Source: ASV31 sp965229765
GTDB taxonomy: Bacteria > Pseudomonadota > Alphaproteobacteria > Rhodobacterales > Rhodobacteraceae
Length of the DNA stretch: 64,000 nucleotides
Assembly (NCBI GenBank): GCA_965229765.1
Contig: CBDDJT010000002.1
Coordinates: 1,116,001 to 1,180,000, forward strand
Direction: 5' to 3'
Positions 9,340 through 17,666 of this stretch are shown here, one piece after another. Every line of letters starts with the position of its first letter. The first letter of the stretch is position 1. The position numbers were made by a program, and so were the translations under genes. Under the pieces are notes generated by a model that was not told the origin of the DNA, searched no databases, and worked only from the letters and a program-made list of their open reading frames with translations.

Positions 9340-10512
9340 CTAGTCTGACCCACAACCATGAGCATGTGCCTCGACTCCAAGAGCGGACGATGAAGAGATG
9401 GCGGCTGCCATTTTTAGGGAGGCAACTTTTGGACCATGTTCGGTGATCTCCATCTTTAGAGGTTTGTCACCTTTTTCGTCCTCTAAGCACCGGAACTCCC
9501 CATTTATATCCGCTTCGCTCAGGATGTCTTCATATTCTTCCTTTGCGCGGATACAGGGCGGGTCGTTGTCGTCGTCGACAACAGTCTTGCTGCTCGCAAG
9601 GATTATTGCACCGCCGTTTGCTTGCGAAAGAGCTGACCGCGCATCATCAGAAACTACCGCATCTTTTCCCTTTTTGGACCAGCTGTCGTGCGACAGTGAC
9701 CGCCAAGAACAATGATGGGGCGCGATCAAGACATCATATGCAAGAACCTCGGGAGTGTCAGAGTATTCCGCCCAAATTTTCTCCCAAATCGCCACTTCGG
9801 CGTCACCGCCAAACAGGTACTGAGCGGCGTTTTCTGTCTCATCTTTCGCAAGCGTAAACTGAGTGATGACACTAGAGTTATTTTTGCTGAGCAACTCCTC
9901 TTCATCTTTGTTGTCCGTGACCGGCAGAGGAGCCAGCAAGATCGCCTTGAAACTGTCATCTGCCACGCCGCAAATCTCTGAAAATGTCTCGCCCGTCTTG
10001 ACCAGAATCTCAGCCAAATCATCCGTCTTACCGTCCGCATCCTCGCTCAGGATCAAAATTCGACTGCCGTCTTCGATATCTTCGTCCTGGCGGAACATTT
10101 CAACGCGCCGCCGCGCTTCTGTCGCCCAGGCCTTTGCGTCAGGGCAAAGCTTGTTGGTACTGCTGGCACGTCTAAAAACAATTGGTGAAGACCACATCTC
10201 GCGAATTACGATCTTGTCGTCTTCGGGCGACCACTCCTCAATCTTGCCGAGATGAAAATGGTTCTGAAGTCCGGAGCAGTGATCCATATCCGGATGCGTT
10301 AGCAGGAATGCATCGACAAACAGTCGTCCGTTACCGTCACGGTCAAGCGCGTTGCGAAGCTGTGCCCCAACATCAGGTACATCCTCATCTTTGTCGTCAG
10401 CCGAGGCAGTAATGTTTATGTCTACGAGTATATAACGGCCACTCTGGGTTTTGATCAGGCTCATGTCGCCATTGGCGACTTTGAAATGCGAGGTTTCGAC
10501 GCTCATCAGCAT
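9340..10512 (-). CDS. Metallo-beta-lactamase-fold hydrolase, ComEC/Rec2-like, 390 aa
   Basis: MBL-fold protein with an N-terminal MSLIKTQSGRYILVDINI strand pair, the metal-binding motif THPDMDHCSGL (about 71-81), FGGDAE around the second Asp and APHHCSW carrying a later His. The layout resembles the soluble MBL domain of ComEC/Rec2 proteins, but there are no membrane segments, so it is a cytosolic hydrolase or nuclease. The insert between the motifs is long and acidic. It lies 15 bases before the E2-E1-JAB gene on the same strand. MBL genes are known neighbours of prokaryotic E1/E2/JAB modules, so a shared role is likely; the substrate is unknown. ATG 10512; alternative ATG 10506. Confidence 0.8.
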   Translation of the reverse strand: MLMSVETSHFKVANGDMSLIKTQSGRYILVDINITASADDKDEDVPDVGAQLRNALDRDGNGRLFVDAFLLTHPDMDHCSGLQNHFHLGKIEEWSPEDDKIVIREMWSSPIVFRRASSTNKLCPDAKAWATEARRRVEMFRQDEDIEDGSRILILSEDADGKTDDLAEILVKTGETFSEICGVADDSFKAILLAPLPVTDNKDEEELLSKNNSSVITQFTLAKDETENAAQYLFGGDAEVAIWEKIWAEYSDTPEVLAYDVLIAPHHCSWRSLSHDSWSKKGKDAVVSDDARSALSQANGGAIILASSKTVVDDDNDPPCIRAKEEYEDILSEADINGEFRCLEDEKGDKPLKMEITEHGPKVASLKMAAAISSSSALGVEAHAHGCGSD

Positions 10513-10754
10513 AGCTCCTTAGCTTGGAAAACCTGCGTGACGCGCCTCCCACCGAATCGAACAAGTTTACGCTTTGTTCTCAACATAGTTGATCGAGGAT
10601 AGCCTTTCAACAAGATGTTGTGTCCTCCGCTAGGCCGCCTCAGCTATTCCTTAGTGGTGCAATGTCTCCTTTCGGAAAGCTACGCCGCACTTCGTTGGGG
10701 TGGGCAGATGTCCGCAATGGGCCGAAAGGAAAGCTGGCGGTGATCGATGAGTGG

Positions 10755-11351
10755 TTATTCATTGATTTGATCCGGGTCAGAATTCCCTGTCGGTAGCAAT
10801 GCCAACACCGTGGCTGCCTCGGCCTTTTGGACAAGGAACGGCATGCGTCTCGTTCCATAATGTTTTGCAAGGTGGAAGCGGTGCATCCCTCCTACTATGT
10901 GTATCTGGCCTTGGAACTCACCAAGTAAGGGTGGTGTCACAGCTTTGCCATGGAGCCAGCGGTAAGCGATTCCGCAACTCTTGGATTTGTACCGCCTGTT
11001 CCAAGGATCCCTGTCCCTACTTGCCGCGTGAGTGAGCCTGCAATTGACGTCATCAACATCGGCACTGATTAGTGTGAAATCATCTGAGGCGTGATCGCCA
11101 GGATGCTCACCGTCTAAGGCCAAGTAGAAATGCTCCGGGATGAGGTCCCATACTGCCGTTAGTGCTTGCGGAATGTTTTTCCTTCCTTTGCACCAGCTGG
11201 TAACCTTCTTTCGCTCGATTGCACGGGCGACCTCGAAGGCTTCATCGCGTCCCCCATTCGCCACCTCTATGGCCGTACCGAAGGTCAAGCCAAGTGCCAA
11301 AAGGCGGCTAATCTCGCCGTTGTTTAGATCGTGATCTCTGTCGGAATGCAC
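10755..11351 (-). CDS. Hypothetical protein with ParB-like C-terminal motif, 198 aa
   Basis: The C-terminal part (about 140-185) reads GQIHIVGGMHRFHLAKHYGTRRMPFLVQ, similar to the ParB/Srx core in which a Gly-x-x-Arg segment binds nucleotide (G-GMHR...LA...G...MPFLV). The N-terminal third (about 12-60) may be a small helical DNA-binding region (ISRLLALGLTFGTAIEVA, KVTSWCKGRKNIPQAL). Start is GTG 11351 without a clear ribosome site, so the N-terminus is uncertain. Low GC relative to the core. Same strand as the MBL gene but 242 bases away, so co-transcription is unclear. Function not assigned. Confidence 0.5.
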   Translation of the reverse strand: MHSDRDHDLNNGEISRLLALGLTFGTAIEVANGGRDEAFEVARAIERKKVTSWCKGRKNIPQALTAVWDLIPEHFYLALDGEHPGDHASDDFTLISADVDDVNCRLTHAASRDRDPWNRRYKSKSCGIAYRWLHGKAVTPPLLGEFQGQIHIVGGMHRFHLAKHYGTRRMPFLVQKAEAATVLALLPTGNSDPDQINE

Positions 11352-11698
11352 TTGGATCCAAGATTGAGAATGTATGTCGTTCCATTCTGAACAGATTACA
11401 TCCTTGCTTCGTCGTCAACCTACCTTACAGCATGAACGACCGGATCGGGGATGCTGCGCAGCGGTGCACGGTACAAGACAAACGACGGCTTCGGGCCGTT
11501 CTCTACCCTTGCGCCCGACATGCCCTTTGTGTGAAAACGCCACATTGGGTGGTAACGGCGGTTTCGGCCCATAGCTGCCGTTTGCCAGCCGGTCAGGATG
11601 CCGCGGTGCGGCCCGTCGAACCAGCCATTCGCTGCGACTGCAAAATCTCTACGCAAGCGAACTTACAGTCTGCGGGACGAAGCCGTCATTCACAATGA
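11352..11698. other. No intact gene; degenerate intergenic sequence
   Basis: About 350 bases without a convincing frame on either strand. A segment near 11535-11585 (CGGTTTCGGCCCATAGCTG) resembles, in inverted orientation, a stretch near 10710-10740 (ATGGGCCGAAA). Probably old intergenic debris next to the resolvase remnant. Confidence 0.4.
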
Positions 11699-11869
11699 CC
11701 TGCCCGTATCGGCAGAGCGCCAGAGCGCCTTCGCCGGACGGTCACCCAGACTGCCCTCACAGCCGATCAAAAAGCCGAGGTGCGCCGCATGCGCGACGAC
11801 GAACAACGGGCATTCTCGGAGATCGCACAGCTGTTCAAGGTCAGCGAGCGGACGGTGCGACGGGCCTAG
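11699..11869 (+). pseudogene. C-terminal remnant of a serine resolvase/recombinase
   Basis: A plus-strand frame of about 56 codons, opened by TGA 11696-11698 and ended by TAG 11867-11869, encodes ALTADQKAEVRRMRDDEQRA followed by SEIAQLFKVSERTVRRA. This is the C-terminal helix-turn-helix that ends Tn3-type resolvases and DNA invertases. No start codon or catalytic N-terminal domain remains upstream. It abuts the convergent ATPase gene and marks a former mobile element at this end of the TIR gene run. Confidence 0.7.
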
Positions 11870-11874
11870 AAGCA

Positions 11875-13134
11875 TCACGGCGACCCCCAAAAGGACATCA
11901 GAAGCTCATAAACGCGCCCAATGACGTCCGTCGACAAAAAGGCCAAAGACGCAGCGATGCCCCCCACACCGGTAATCATTGTTCGATATAGGCGCTCTCG
12001 TCGCCTCTCAATACTACTAAGTGCTGCCCGCTCAATCTCGGACTCTTTGAGTCTTATCTCGAGATCCTGCAGCCTGATTTGTTGTTCAGTGCGAACTCTT
12101 TCAAGTTCCCGGTATTCGTCTTCAGCAATCCTAAGTTCCTGCTTGCTGTTTCTCAAATAGGATACTTCCTCCCTTGAGATAAGCTCATCCGAATACCAAG
12201 ACAGCTTCCGTTCCAGTAGACGCGCAACATCCTGAAAAGAAGCCCCTATCGTCTTCGGGTCGGACAACTCCCTAGGGCTTTCCAGTACTGGAATTCGTTC
12301 TCCAAAACTCCAGTTCGGCACATACGGAATGTAGAATCTGTTAAAATAGTCTCGCACGGATACCGATTGGGGAAGCCATTCCCTTAGCAAATGTCCGAAA
12401 TTATCAGCGTAGCGCAATCTCCACGCGGTTGCTTGAGCGTATTCGCTGTCGCTCTCATCGCGAGCGGCCAACGGCACTATCATTAACTTACTTCTGTTCA
12501 CCGGGAGCTTCTGCCGGGCATTTCTAGCCCGTTCTATCACATCTCGGCAGCCTGAGATGTTCTGTCTATTGCTTACAAATAGAACCGCAAGGATATCCGG
12601 GAGCAGAACAGTACACACGTCACCAACGTCCGTGATCCCTGTCCGGCTATCAACCAACACAACATCGTAGTCACGCTTAACTTCACGTCTCACATTATCG
12701 AGAAATCCACCTATGTCGCGTTCTTCATAGAGCATCCCCCAATCCAACTCTCGAAGGCGTTTCTTATATGAGCTATCCCGTCTGCCTGCCGAGATGAAGT
12801 CCAGTGATCCGCCCGAAAATCGGATTTGGTTGACGGCACGTCTCCAACCAAATTCTTCCGTGGTGCCCGCTGCCAGAAGTAGGTCAATAATTCCATCTTT
12901 CTTGGAAACGTCGTACTTTAAGCTACTGCTGCCATTTGTGTTTTGCTCCCCGAAGTAGCTCTCCAACCCAGGAGCTTCCAAGTCCCAATCGAGGAGAAGT
13001 GTCTTCTTTCCTTCTAGAGCAAGAAGCACCCCTATGCTGGCCAGTGCCATTGAACGCCCCACCCCACCCTTGTACGAGTAGAATGTCACTATTGTACCGA
13101 GCTCTTTTTCTTTCTTCTCAGCGATTTCAATCAT
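11875..13134 (-). CDS. KGGVGR-type ParA/MinD-like ATPase with coiled coil and C-terminal membrane segment, 419 aa
   Basis: SIMIBI-class P-loop ATPase. The deviant Walker A reads YSYKGGVGRSMALAS (Lys22 to Ser28), with Arg where classical ParA has Lys. Switch regions follow as LLLDWDLEAPGLESYF and VVLVDSRTGITDVGD, with VLFVSNRQN later. About 310-385 is a long charged coiled coil (EEVSYLRNSKQELRIAEDEY and following), and about 388-415 is hydrophobic (MITGVGGIAASLAFL), so it may be membrane-anchored. Its ATG overlaps the TIR gene upstream by eight bases. KGGVGR-motif ATPases are repeatedly found beside TIR proteins in bacterial conflict operons; a sensor or regulator role is inferred. Last gene of the six-gene run. 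Confidence 0.85.
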   Translation of the reverse strand: MIEIAEKKEKELGTIVTFYSYKGGVGRSMALASIGVLLALEGKKTLLLDWDLEAPGLESYFGEQNTNGSSSLKYDVSKKDGIIDLLLAAGTTEEFGWRRAVNQIRFSGGSLDFISAGRRDSSYKKRLRELDWGMLYEERDIGGFLDNVRREVKRDYDVVLVDSRTGITDVGDVCTVLLPDILAVLFVSNRQNISGCRDVIERARNARQKLPVNRSKLMIVPLAARDESDSEYAQATAWRLRYADNFGHLLREWLPQSVSVRDYFNRFYIPYVPNWSFGERIPVLESPRELSDPKTIGASFQDVARLLERKLSWYSDELISREEVSYLRNSKQELRIAEDEYRELERVRTEQQIRLQDLEIRLKESEIERAALSSIERRRERLYRTMITGVGGIAASLAFLSTDVIGRVYELLMSFWGSP

Positions 13135-13708
13135 CGATCAACCTCGCGATTTTCGGTCTCTGCATGACTTGCGCAGCAGTTGGCTTATCTACAATTGGGA
13201 ACTCATCGGAGAAGTCTGGAGCGTTTCTAATCGCGTTTGCTACCTCTACAACGAAGGGCTTGATGACTTCCTTTTCAAATTCATACGCGTCATGCGTCTC
13301 CCAAAAGACCGGCATAATGCTTGCATACTTCCGAAAATCAAAGATTTGTCGATCATTAGCTGCGTCGGGGTAGTACTCACCATCGTGATAACGCGCCGGA
13401 AGGATTAGCTCCGCATCAAGAGCTTTGCAGCGCTCCTCGAACGTGAGCCACTCCGCAACGCACCATTCCGACTGAAAGTACATAGGTGACCAAACACAGA
13501 TAATGCATCGTGATTTTAGCAAAGCGCTAGATATTTTGGACTTCCACCGAGAACCTGTCGAGATGTCCTCGGTGTCAAAAAAAATATCACAGTCCTTGTT
13601 CAGCTCGTTGTCGAGCCAAAACTTGATCTTGTCTTTAACTCGCTTGTGCCAGTCATTGCTTTCCTCATCCCGCTTGTAGCTGAAGAACGCATCATAAATA
13701 TATGCCAT
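13127..13708 (-). CDS. TIR-domain protein, 193 aa
   Basis: Stand-alone TIR domain. Strand A and box 1 read YDAFFSYKRDEES; then DIFFDTEDISTGSRWKSKIS (BB-loop side), SRCIICVWSPMYFQSEWCVAEW with the Glu (VAEW) in the position of the NADase catalytic Glu, and LILPARYHDGEYYPD. Prokaryotic TIRs with this Glu hydrolyse or cyclise NAD+. No membrane segment. ATG 13708 has AAGG about 12 bases upstream. It begins 16 bases after the preceding TIR gene and overlaps the ATPase gene by eight bases, so the three are one transcription unit. Confidence 0.88.
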   Translation of the reverse strand: MAYIYDAFFSYKRDEESNDWHKRVKDKIKFWLDNELNKDCDIFFDTEDISTGSRWKSKISSALLKSRCIICVWSPMYFQSEWCVAEWLTFEERCKALDAELILPARYHDGEYYPDAANDRQIFDFRKYASIMPVFWETHDAYEFEKEVIKPFVVEVANAIRNAPDFSDEFPIVDKPTAAQVMQRPKIARLIDD

Positions 13709-13724
13709 AGCGAAATGCCTTAAT

Positions 13725-14930
13725 TCACTGCCTGCTTTTCACAAATCGCCTTGTAGCGTCTGTGCGCTCAATCTCACTGGTAACCCATCTGCCATCACCA
13801 AGATACTGGATATCTCGCACTAAATTGCGTTCAAGAAGAAAGGCTACGGCCGGATTGAGACGCCGGGGCAACCATTCGTACCTCTCAGCGATCTCCGCAA
13901 GTTTTTCGGGAAAATCAGATGCGTTCATCATGTCCACTGCAATGATGAGCGCATCTTCTTGAGGATCGGCCCCTTCCAAAAAATACTTGTCGAATTCCGT
14001 CCAAAGATTCTTGTCGGGCATGACCGCAAAGTGATCTTCGCGGAAGAAGTCTCGTAGCTCGTAAAGCGCGTCCTGCGTATCCTCGAGGGACAAACCGACC
14101 GCCGCTGCCAAAGCCTCTTCGCTGATTTGAGGGTCGGCCCAAACCGCGTTCTCCGTCTCTCGGCAGAAGTATTCTGCAACGGACATAGCCGCCGCCGAAT
14201 AGGGTGAAGGCGGTTGAGCTACCGCTGCCGGTTTCTTGCCGAGCTCCGGTTTCCTAGTGAGCTCATAGATGTCGCTCACAAGTTGGTCGATCTCTTGTTC
14301 TGGCGTGTCGGACAACTCGGGCGAATGCAACGGGCGCAGGAGAGACGGAAGCAGATTGGCGCGCAGTTCGCTGCGGAGAGGTATGAACTTGGCTTCACCA
14401 CTGACCCGCCGAATGAACCCCGCATCGATCTCGGACTGCACCCAAGGTTTTTCGATCGAGTTGGGTGATAAAAGAACAATGAAATGCGTGCACCCCCCTA
14501 GACCATCGTTGATTTTCTGTACGATGCTATCCCCGGCACCGATTTCCCAACGATCCCACCAGGTTTCGACACCAGATGCTTGAAGAGCCTTGGCAACATG
14601 TTCGGCGAGCTCTCGGTCCTCACTCGCATAGCTTATGAAGGCTTTACAATTGGGAGCGCGCTCGACCTCTGAAAAATCAATCATTCCTAAATCCTCTAGC
14701 GGCAATCGCTCCCGAATGATTGCAATGAGCTGCGATGATGCTTCAACGGAAATCCGCATGTCTTCGAGATGGGGGCCACGCACGACAACAATTGGGAACT
14801 CCCCAGTTTCAGGGTCACGGATCGACCCAACGCGTTCCCGTATTTCTGCCGCGACTATTTCTTTCATCTTGCGCTTCATGTCCTTTTCAAAGTCTCCAGC
14901 TTTGAAAGGCTTGCCGTTGTATGTCAGCAT
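13725..14930 (-). CDS. TIR-domain protein with N- and C-terminal extensions, 401 aa
   Basis: A central TIR domain lies at about 92-225: CKAFISYASEDRELAEHV, VETWWDRWEIGAGDSIVQK, THFIVLLSPNSIEKPWVQSE with the presumed catalytic Glu, and KFIPLRSEL. The N-terminal 90 residues (KPFKAGDFEKDMKRKMKE...) are an extension I do not recognise. Residues about 245-401 form a helical winged-helix-like region (SEEALAAAVGLSLEDTQDAL, then YLGDGRWVTSEIE) that may sense a ligand or bind a partner. Second of the three tightly packed TIR/ATPase genes; 131 bases separate it from the patatin gene upstream. Confidence 0.85.
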   Translation of the reverse strand: MLTYNGKPFKAGDFEKDMKRKMKEIVAAEIRERVGSIRDPETGEFPIVVVRGPHLEDMRISVEASSQLIAIIRERLPLEDLGMIDFSEVERAPNCKAFISYASEDRELAEHVAKALQASGVETWWDRWEIGAGDSIVQKINDGLGGCTHFIVLLSPNSIEKPWVQSEIDAGFIRRVSGEAKFIPLRSELRANLLPSLLRPLHSPELSDTPEQEIDQLVSDIYELTRKPELGKKPAAVAQPPSPYSAAAMSVAEYFCRETENAVWADPQISEEALAAAVGLSLEDTQDALYELRDFFREDHFAVMPDKNLWTEFDKYFLEGADPQEDALIIAVDMMNASDFPEKLAEIAERYEWLPRRLNPAVAFLLERNLVRDIQYLGDGRWVTSEIERTDATRRFVKSRQ

Positions 14931-15061
14931 TACGAAAACTCGCTCTTCAGTTCAAATGAGACCGGCTGCACCAACCTTGGTTGCTCATCAGTTGGGAAGC
15001 AAGGCTGCTCGGCATCGAGTTACCGAGAGCCGAATACCACGCAGATGGGCATTGACCTTTC

Positions 15062-17539
15062 TTAAGCCTGACGAGGTAACAAGTTCATGGCCAATCTTTT
15101 GAACCACTCCGAGACTGTAACTGGTCCACTTTCCGGGCCTATTATCGAAGGAACAAAAAGCCCGTCCACTGCATGCGCACCAAGTTGACGATAGGCCTCG
15201 AACTGGGCCTCGTCGAAATTCTGATCCAGTGTCGACTGGTTGGGAAAGTCGGGGTTCACGGCACGGTAAGTCCGGATGAATTCAGACTCGTTGCCCGTGA
15301 CCGAGGACTTGAGGACCAACAGTAGGCCGTCCGCCTCGCTTGGGTATTTGATCCGGCACATAAGGGCGTGCGCCGCCGTGTGGCCAGTTTCGAAGTCGGC
15401 GCGCAATTCTTCCAACCGAGGCATCATTTGGATGCCAAAGTCGATCTGGGCATGGCGCACCACAGTCATCAGCGTGGCGAAACTGTCGTTACTATCGGCG
15501 CTCGCATCGCAGGCAATAATGAATTTGCAACGCCTACGCAGGAGCTCGTAAATGCCTGAGTTGTCCACATGCGCACCATCGGACAACAGCAGCCAGTCGC
15601 CAGTCTCGTCCATATCGAACGAGAACATTTCCTTAAAGAGTTTCGGGAAGCCGGCCCGTAGACTTGTATCTCCGCCGCCCGGCTTTCGAACCCAGAGCCC
15701 GAGGCGCAGATTGAGAAACGCCATCAGACCGGTCAGCGATGGAATCGACATCAGAGACATTTGCGGCGAAACCGCTGCGCCTGAAGTCGCGATGGCTGTG
15801 GCCAGGTCGAGATCACCGTCTCTGGTTTTCCATTTACCTGTGGGAAAGTACTTCGTGGATGGTGATCCGGTCCAAAATTTCGACATAACGAAGAAATCAC
15901 CTTTGCGTTCGCGCAAAACAGGGGACCGGCTGGTCGGCAGGTTAACCGTCGCATTAATAAGGTGATAGGGAGCCTTGCCCGGCGAGCGATCACCCGCGTT
16001 GGTGTTGACAGCGTTCAACTCGCTTAAGGGAAAAAAGGTATCACCGTCCACCGAGGTGGCAACGAAACTGCGCGCCAGGCGGTTGCGGTAGAGACGCCCA
16101 GGACCAGTCTGGTTCACATCGAGGGCGAACGCGGCGATCAGACCGAGGCACGCGGTCAAGGCGACCAGGCTTAGAAGACCGCTCCAATACGGCATATGCG
16201 TCGCGAGATCCCAGAGCGCAAAGGAAAAAAACAGACAGATGATAGGGACAGCAAAGCTAGCCACGACAAGCGCGGCACGCATCAGCACCAGTTCGGCGGA
16301 TCTGCGGGTGACTAGGCCCGCGACCCGCGCGACGGTCGGTAGGCTGGCGAATGCCGCCAGTGCGACTGCACCGACCGCAGGCTCTGTCCTTATCAGAACG
16401 CTGTACAGCCCATAGAGAAGTGGAATCAGGCTGACCGCGATCAGGATTGCCGCGACACCCGCTAGGACGGAAAAGCGGCGGATCGCCCTGCTTCGATCCC
16501 GTCCGTGACCAACGGCAAAAATCAGCAGGGCAGCAACGAAAGCAATCAACGCAAGCGTCGGCAGAATGTGCCGCGTATCGTCCCAGATCGACCGCGTCAA
16601 TATGAGGATCAGGACGACAAAGCTCAGAATCGCTGCAAGTCCGACCCAGTTAACCACCATCCCGGCGACTAGACTGCAAATCATCGACCACTTTTCGGCA
16701 AAGCCCGACGGAGAGAGATACTTGACCTTTGTGCGAAGTTTGCGGATAGCATCTGTATCTGGACCGTTGCGCTGTGTGAGTGGAGCATCGGGGTCTGCGG
16801 CGTTTTCTGCCATCTGTCGCGAGATGAATGCCCCGGTGTAGCCGCCGCCCGAAACCGTGGACATAACGTCCACATCCCTCAGCATTCCATGATCGGCCAG
16901 CGATTGGCAGGCACCGAGACAGAAACTGGCCGACCGGATTCCGCCGCCGGTTAGCGCAAGCCCGACGGCATTGGAGATCTTCTCGTCGCCCGTTCCTCTG
17001 CGCGCCGCAATTTCGGAGGCTTCACTTTCGTTAATCTCCTTGTGAACGGGATCGTCAAAGAGGTGCTCCGCCGGAATGCCGTATGGGAGATCATCAAAGA
17101 GACAGTCAAGCATTTCGGACGAAATGACGGGCGGCGTTTCCAGATCGGCGAAATCGCTGCCATAGGCCATCCGGTGGAGCGTGTCGGCAAAGTCGCGCAG
17201 CCCAAGACGCAATGCCGCCAGATCGCTGCGAAACTCGGAGGCTCCGTCGCGGGTTTCAAGCTCTCCGGCAATAGATCGAGGATGCCACTTGGCTGTCACC
17301 GGGCGCAACACAGTGTTGAGCATGTCGGAGGTCTTGCGGGCGAACTCTTCGCATCCGGGGTTTGACTTAATGGCTGCACGAGCAAATCCGAAGATTTCAA
17401 CAAGACTCTCCAGAGCACGCGTTTCGTCGCCATCCTGGTAGGCCAAAGGTTGGATCGAGATTCGCGTGCGCAACTCGGCGAGAAACTCGTGAGCCGCCTT
17501 GGCGTCCTGGTTTGGCCCGATGTCTTCTTCGTCGCCCAT
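15062..17539 (-). CDS. Patatin-like phospholipase with central membrane domain, 825 aa
   Basis: Large patatin/cPLA2-like acyl hydrolase. The oxyanion loop is LALTGGGIRSASFC (about 195-207). The nucleophile is Ser230 in STVSGGGYTGA and the dyad Asp is Asp654 in SDGAHVDNSGIYELL. Between them (about 285-475) lie seven or eight hydrophobic segments (for example LAAILSFVVLILIL, LALIAFVAALLIFA, AALVVASFAVPIICLF), so the catalytic halves flank a membrane domain. The N-terminal 180 residues are helical and of unknown role. Patatin-like lipases act as membrane-degrading effectors in CBASS and other abortive systems; here it lies between TIR genes on one strand, which suggests it is the killer or a second effector. 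ATG 17539 lacks a strong ribosome site. Confidence 0.87.
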   Translation of the reverse strand: MGDEEDIGPNQDAKAAHEFLAELRTRISIQPLAYQDGDETRALESLVEIFGFARAAIKSNPGCEEFARKTSDMLNTVLRPVTAKWHPRSIAGELETRDGASEFRSDLAALRLGLRDFADTLHRMAYGSDFADLETPPVISSEMLDCLFDDLPYGIPAEHLFDDPVHKEINESEASEIAARRGTGDEKISNAVGLALTGGGIRSASFCLGACQSLADHGMLRDVDVMSTVSGGGYTGAFISRQMAENAADPDAPLTQRNGPDTDAIRKLRTKVKYLSPSGFAEKWSMICSLVAGMVVNWVGLAAILSFVVLILILTRSIWDDTRHILPTLALIAFVAALLIFAVGHGRDRSRAIRRFSVLAGVAAILIAVSLIPLLYGLYSVLIRTEPAVGAVALAAFASLPTVARVAGLVTRRSAELVLMRAALVVASFAVPIICLFFSFALWDLATHMPYWSGLLSLVALTACLGLIAAFALDVNQTGPGRLYRNRLARSFVATSVDGDTFFPLSELNAVNTNAGDRSPGKAPYHLINATVNLPTSRSPVLRERKGDFFVMSKFWTGSPSTKYFPTGKWKTRDGDLDLATAIATSGAAVSPQMSLMSIPSLTGLMAFLNLRLGLWVRKPGGGDTSLRAGFPKLFKEMFSFDMDETGDWLLLSDGAHVDNSGIYELLRRRCKFIIACDASADSNDSFATLMTVVRHAQIDFGIQMMPRLEELRADFETGHTAAHALMCRIKYPSEADGLLLVLKSSVTGNESEFIRTYRAVNPDFPNQSTLDQNFDEAQFEAYRQLGAHAVDGLFVPSIIGPESGPVTVSEWFKRLAMNLLPRQA

Positions 17540-17666
17540 GCGTTCAAGTCATTTCAGCATTGCCAATTGGAAGGACTGATATTTGTATTTGGTTTATGGG
17601 CATCATAATTCATCACTCCATCGCATTCATTGCCAGTCTAGTGCCAAGGAACTTGTTTCCGCAACT

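Noticed and set aside
10680..10745. Dispersed intergenic repeat shared with about 895-950 and 11535-11585
   Set aside because: Only short similar words (such as ATGGGCCGAAA) are shared; I could not align a convincing unit by eye.
11432..11698. 88-codon plus-strand frame and 78-codon minus-strand frame
   Set aside because: No recognisable motif and different frame from the resolvase remnant.
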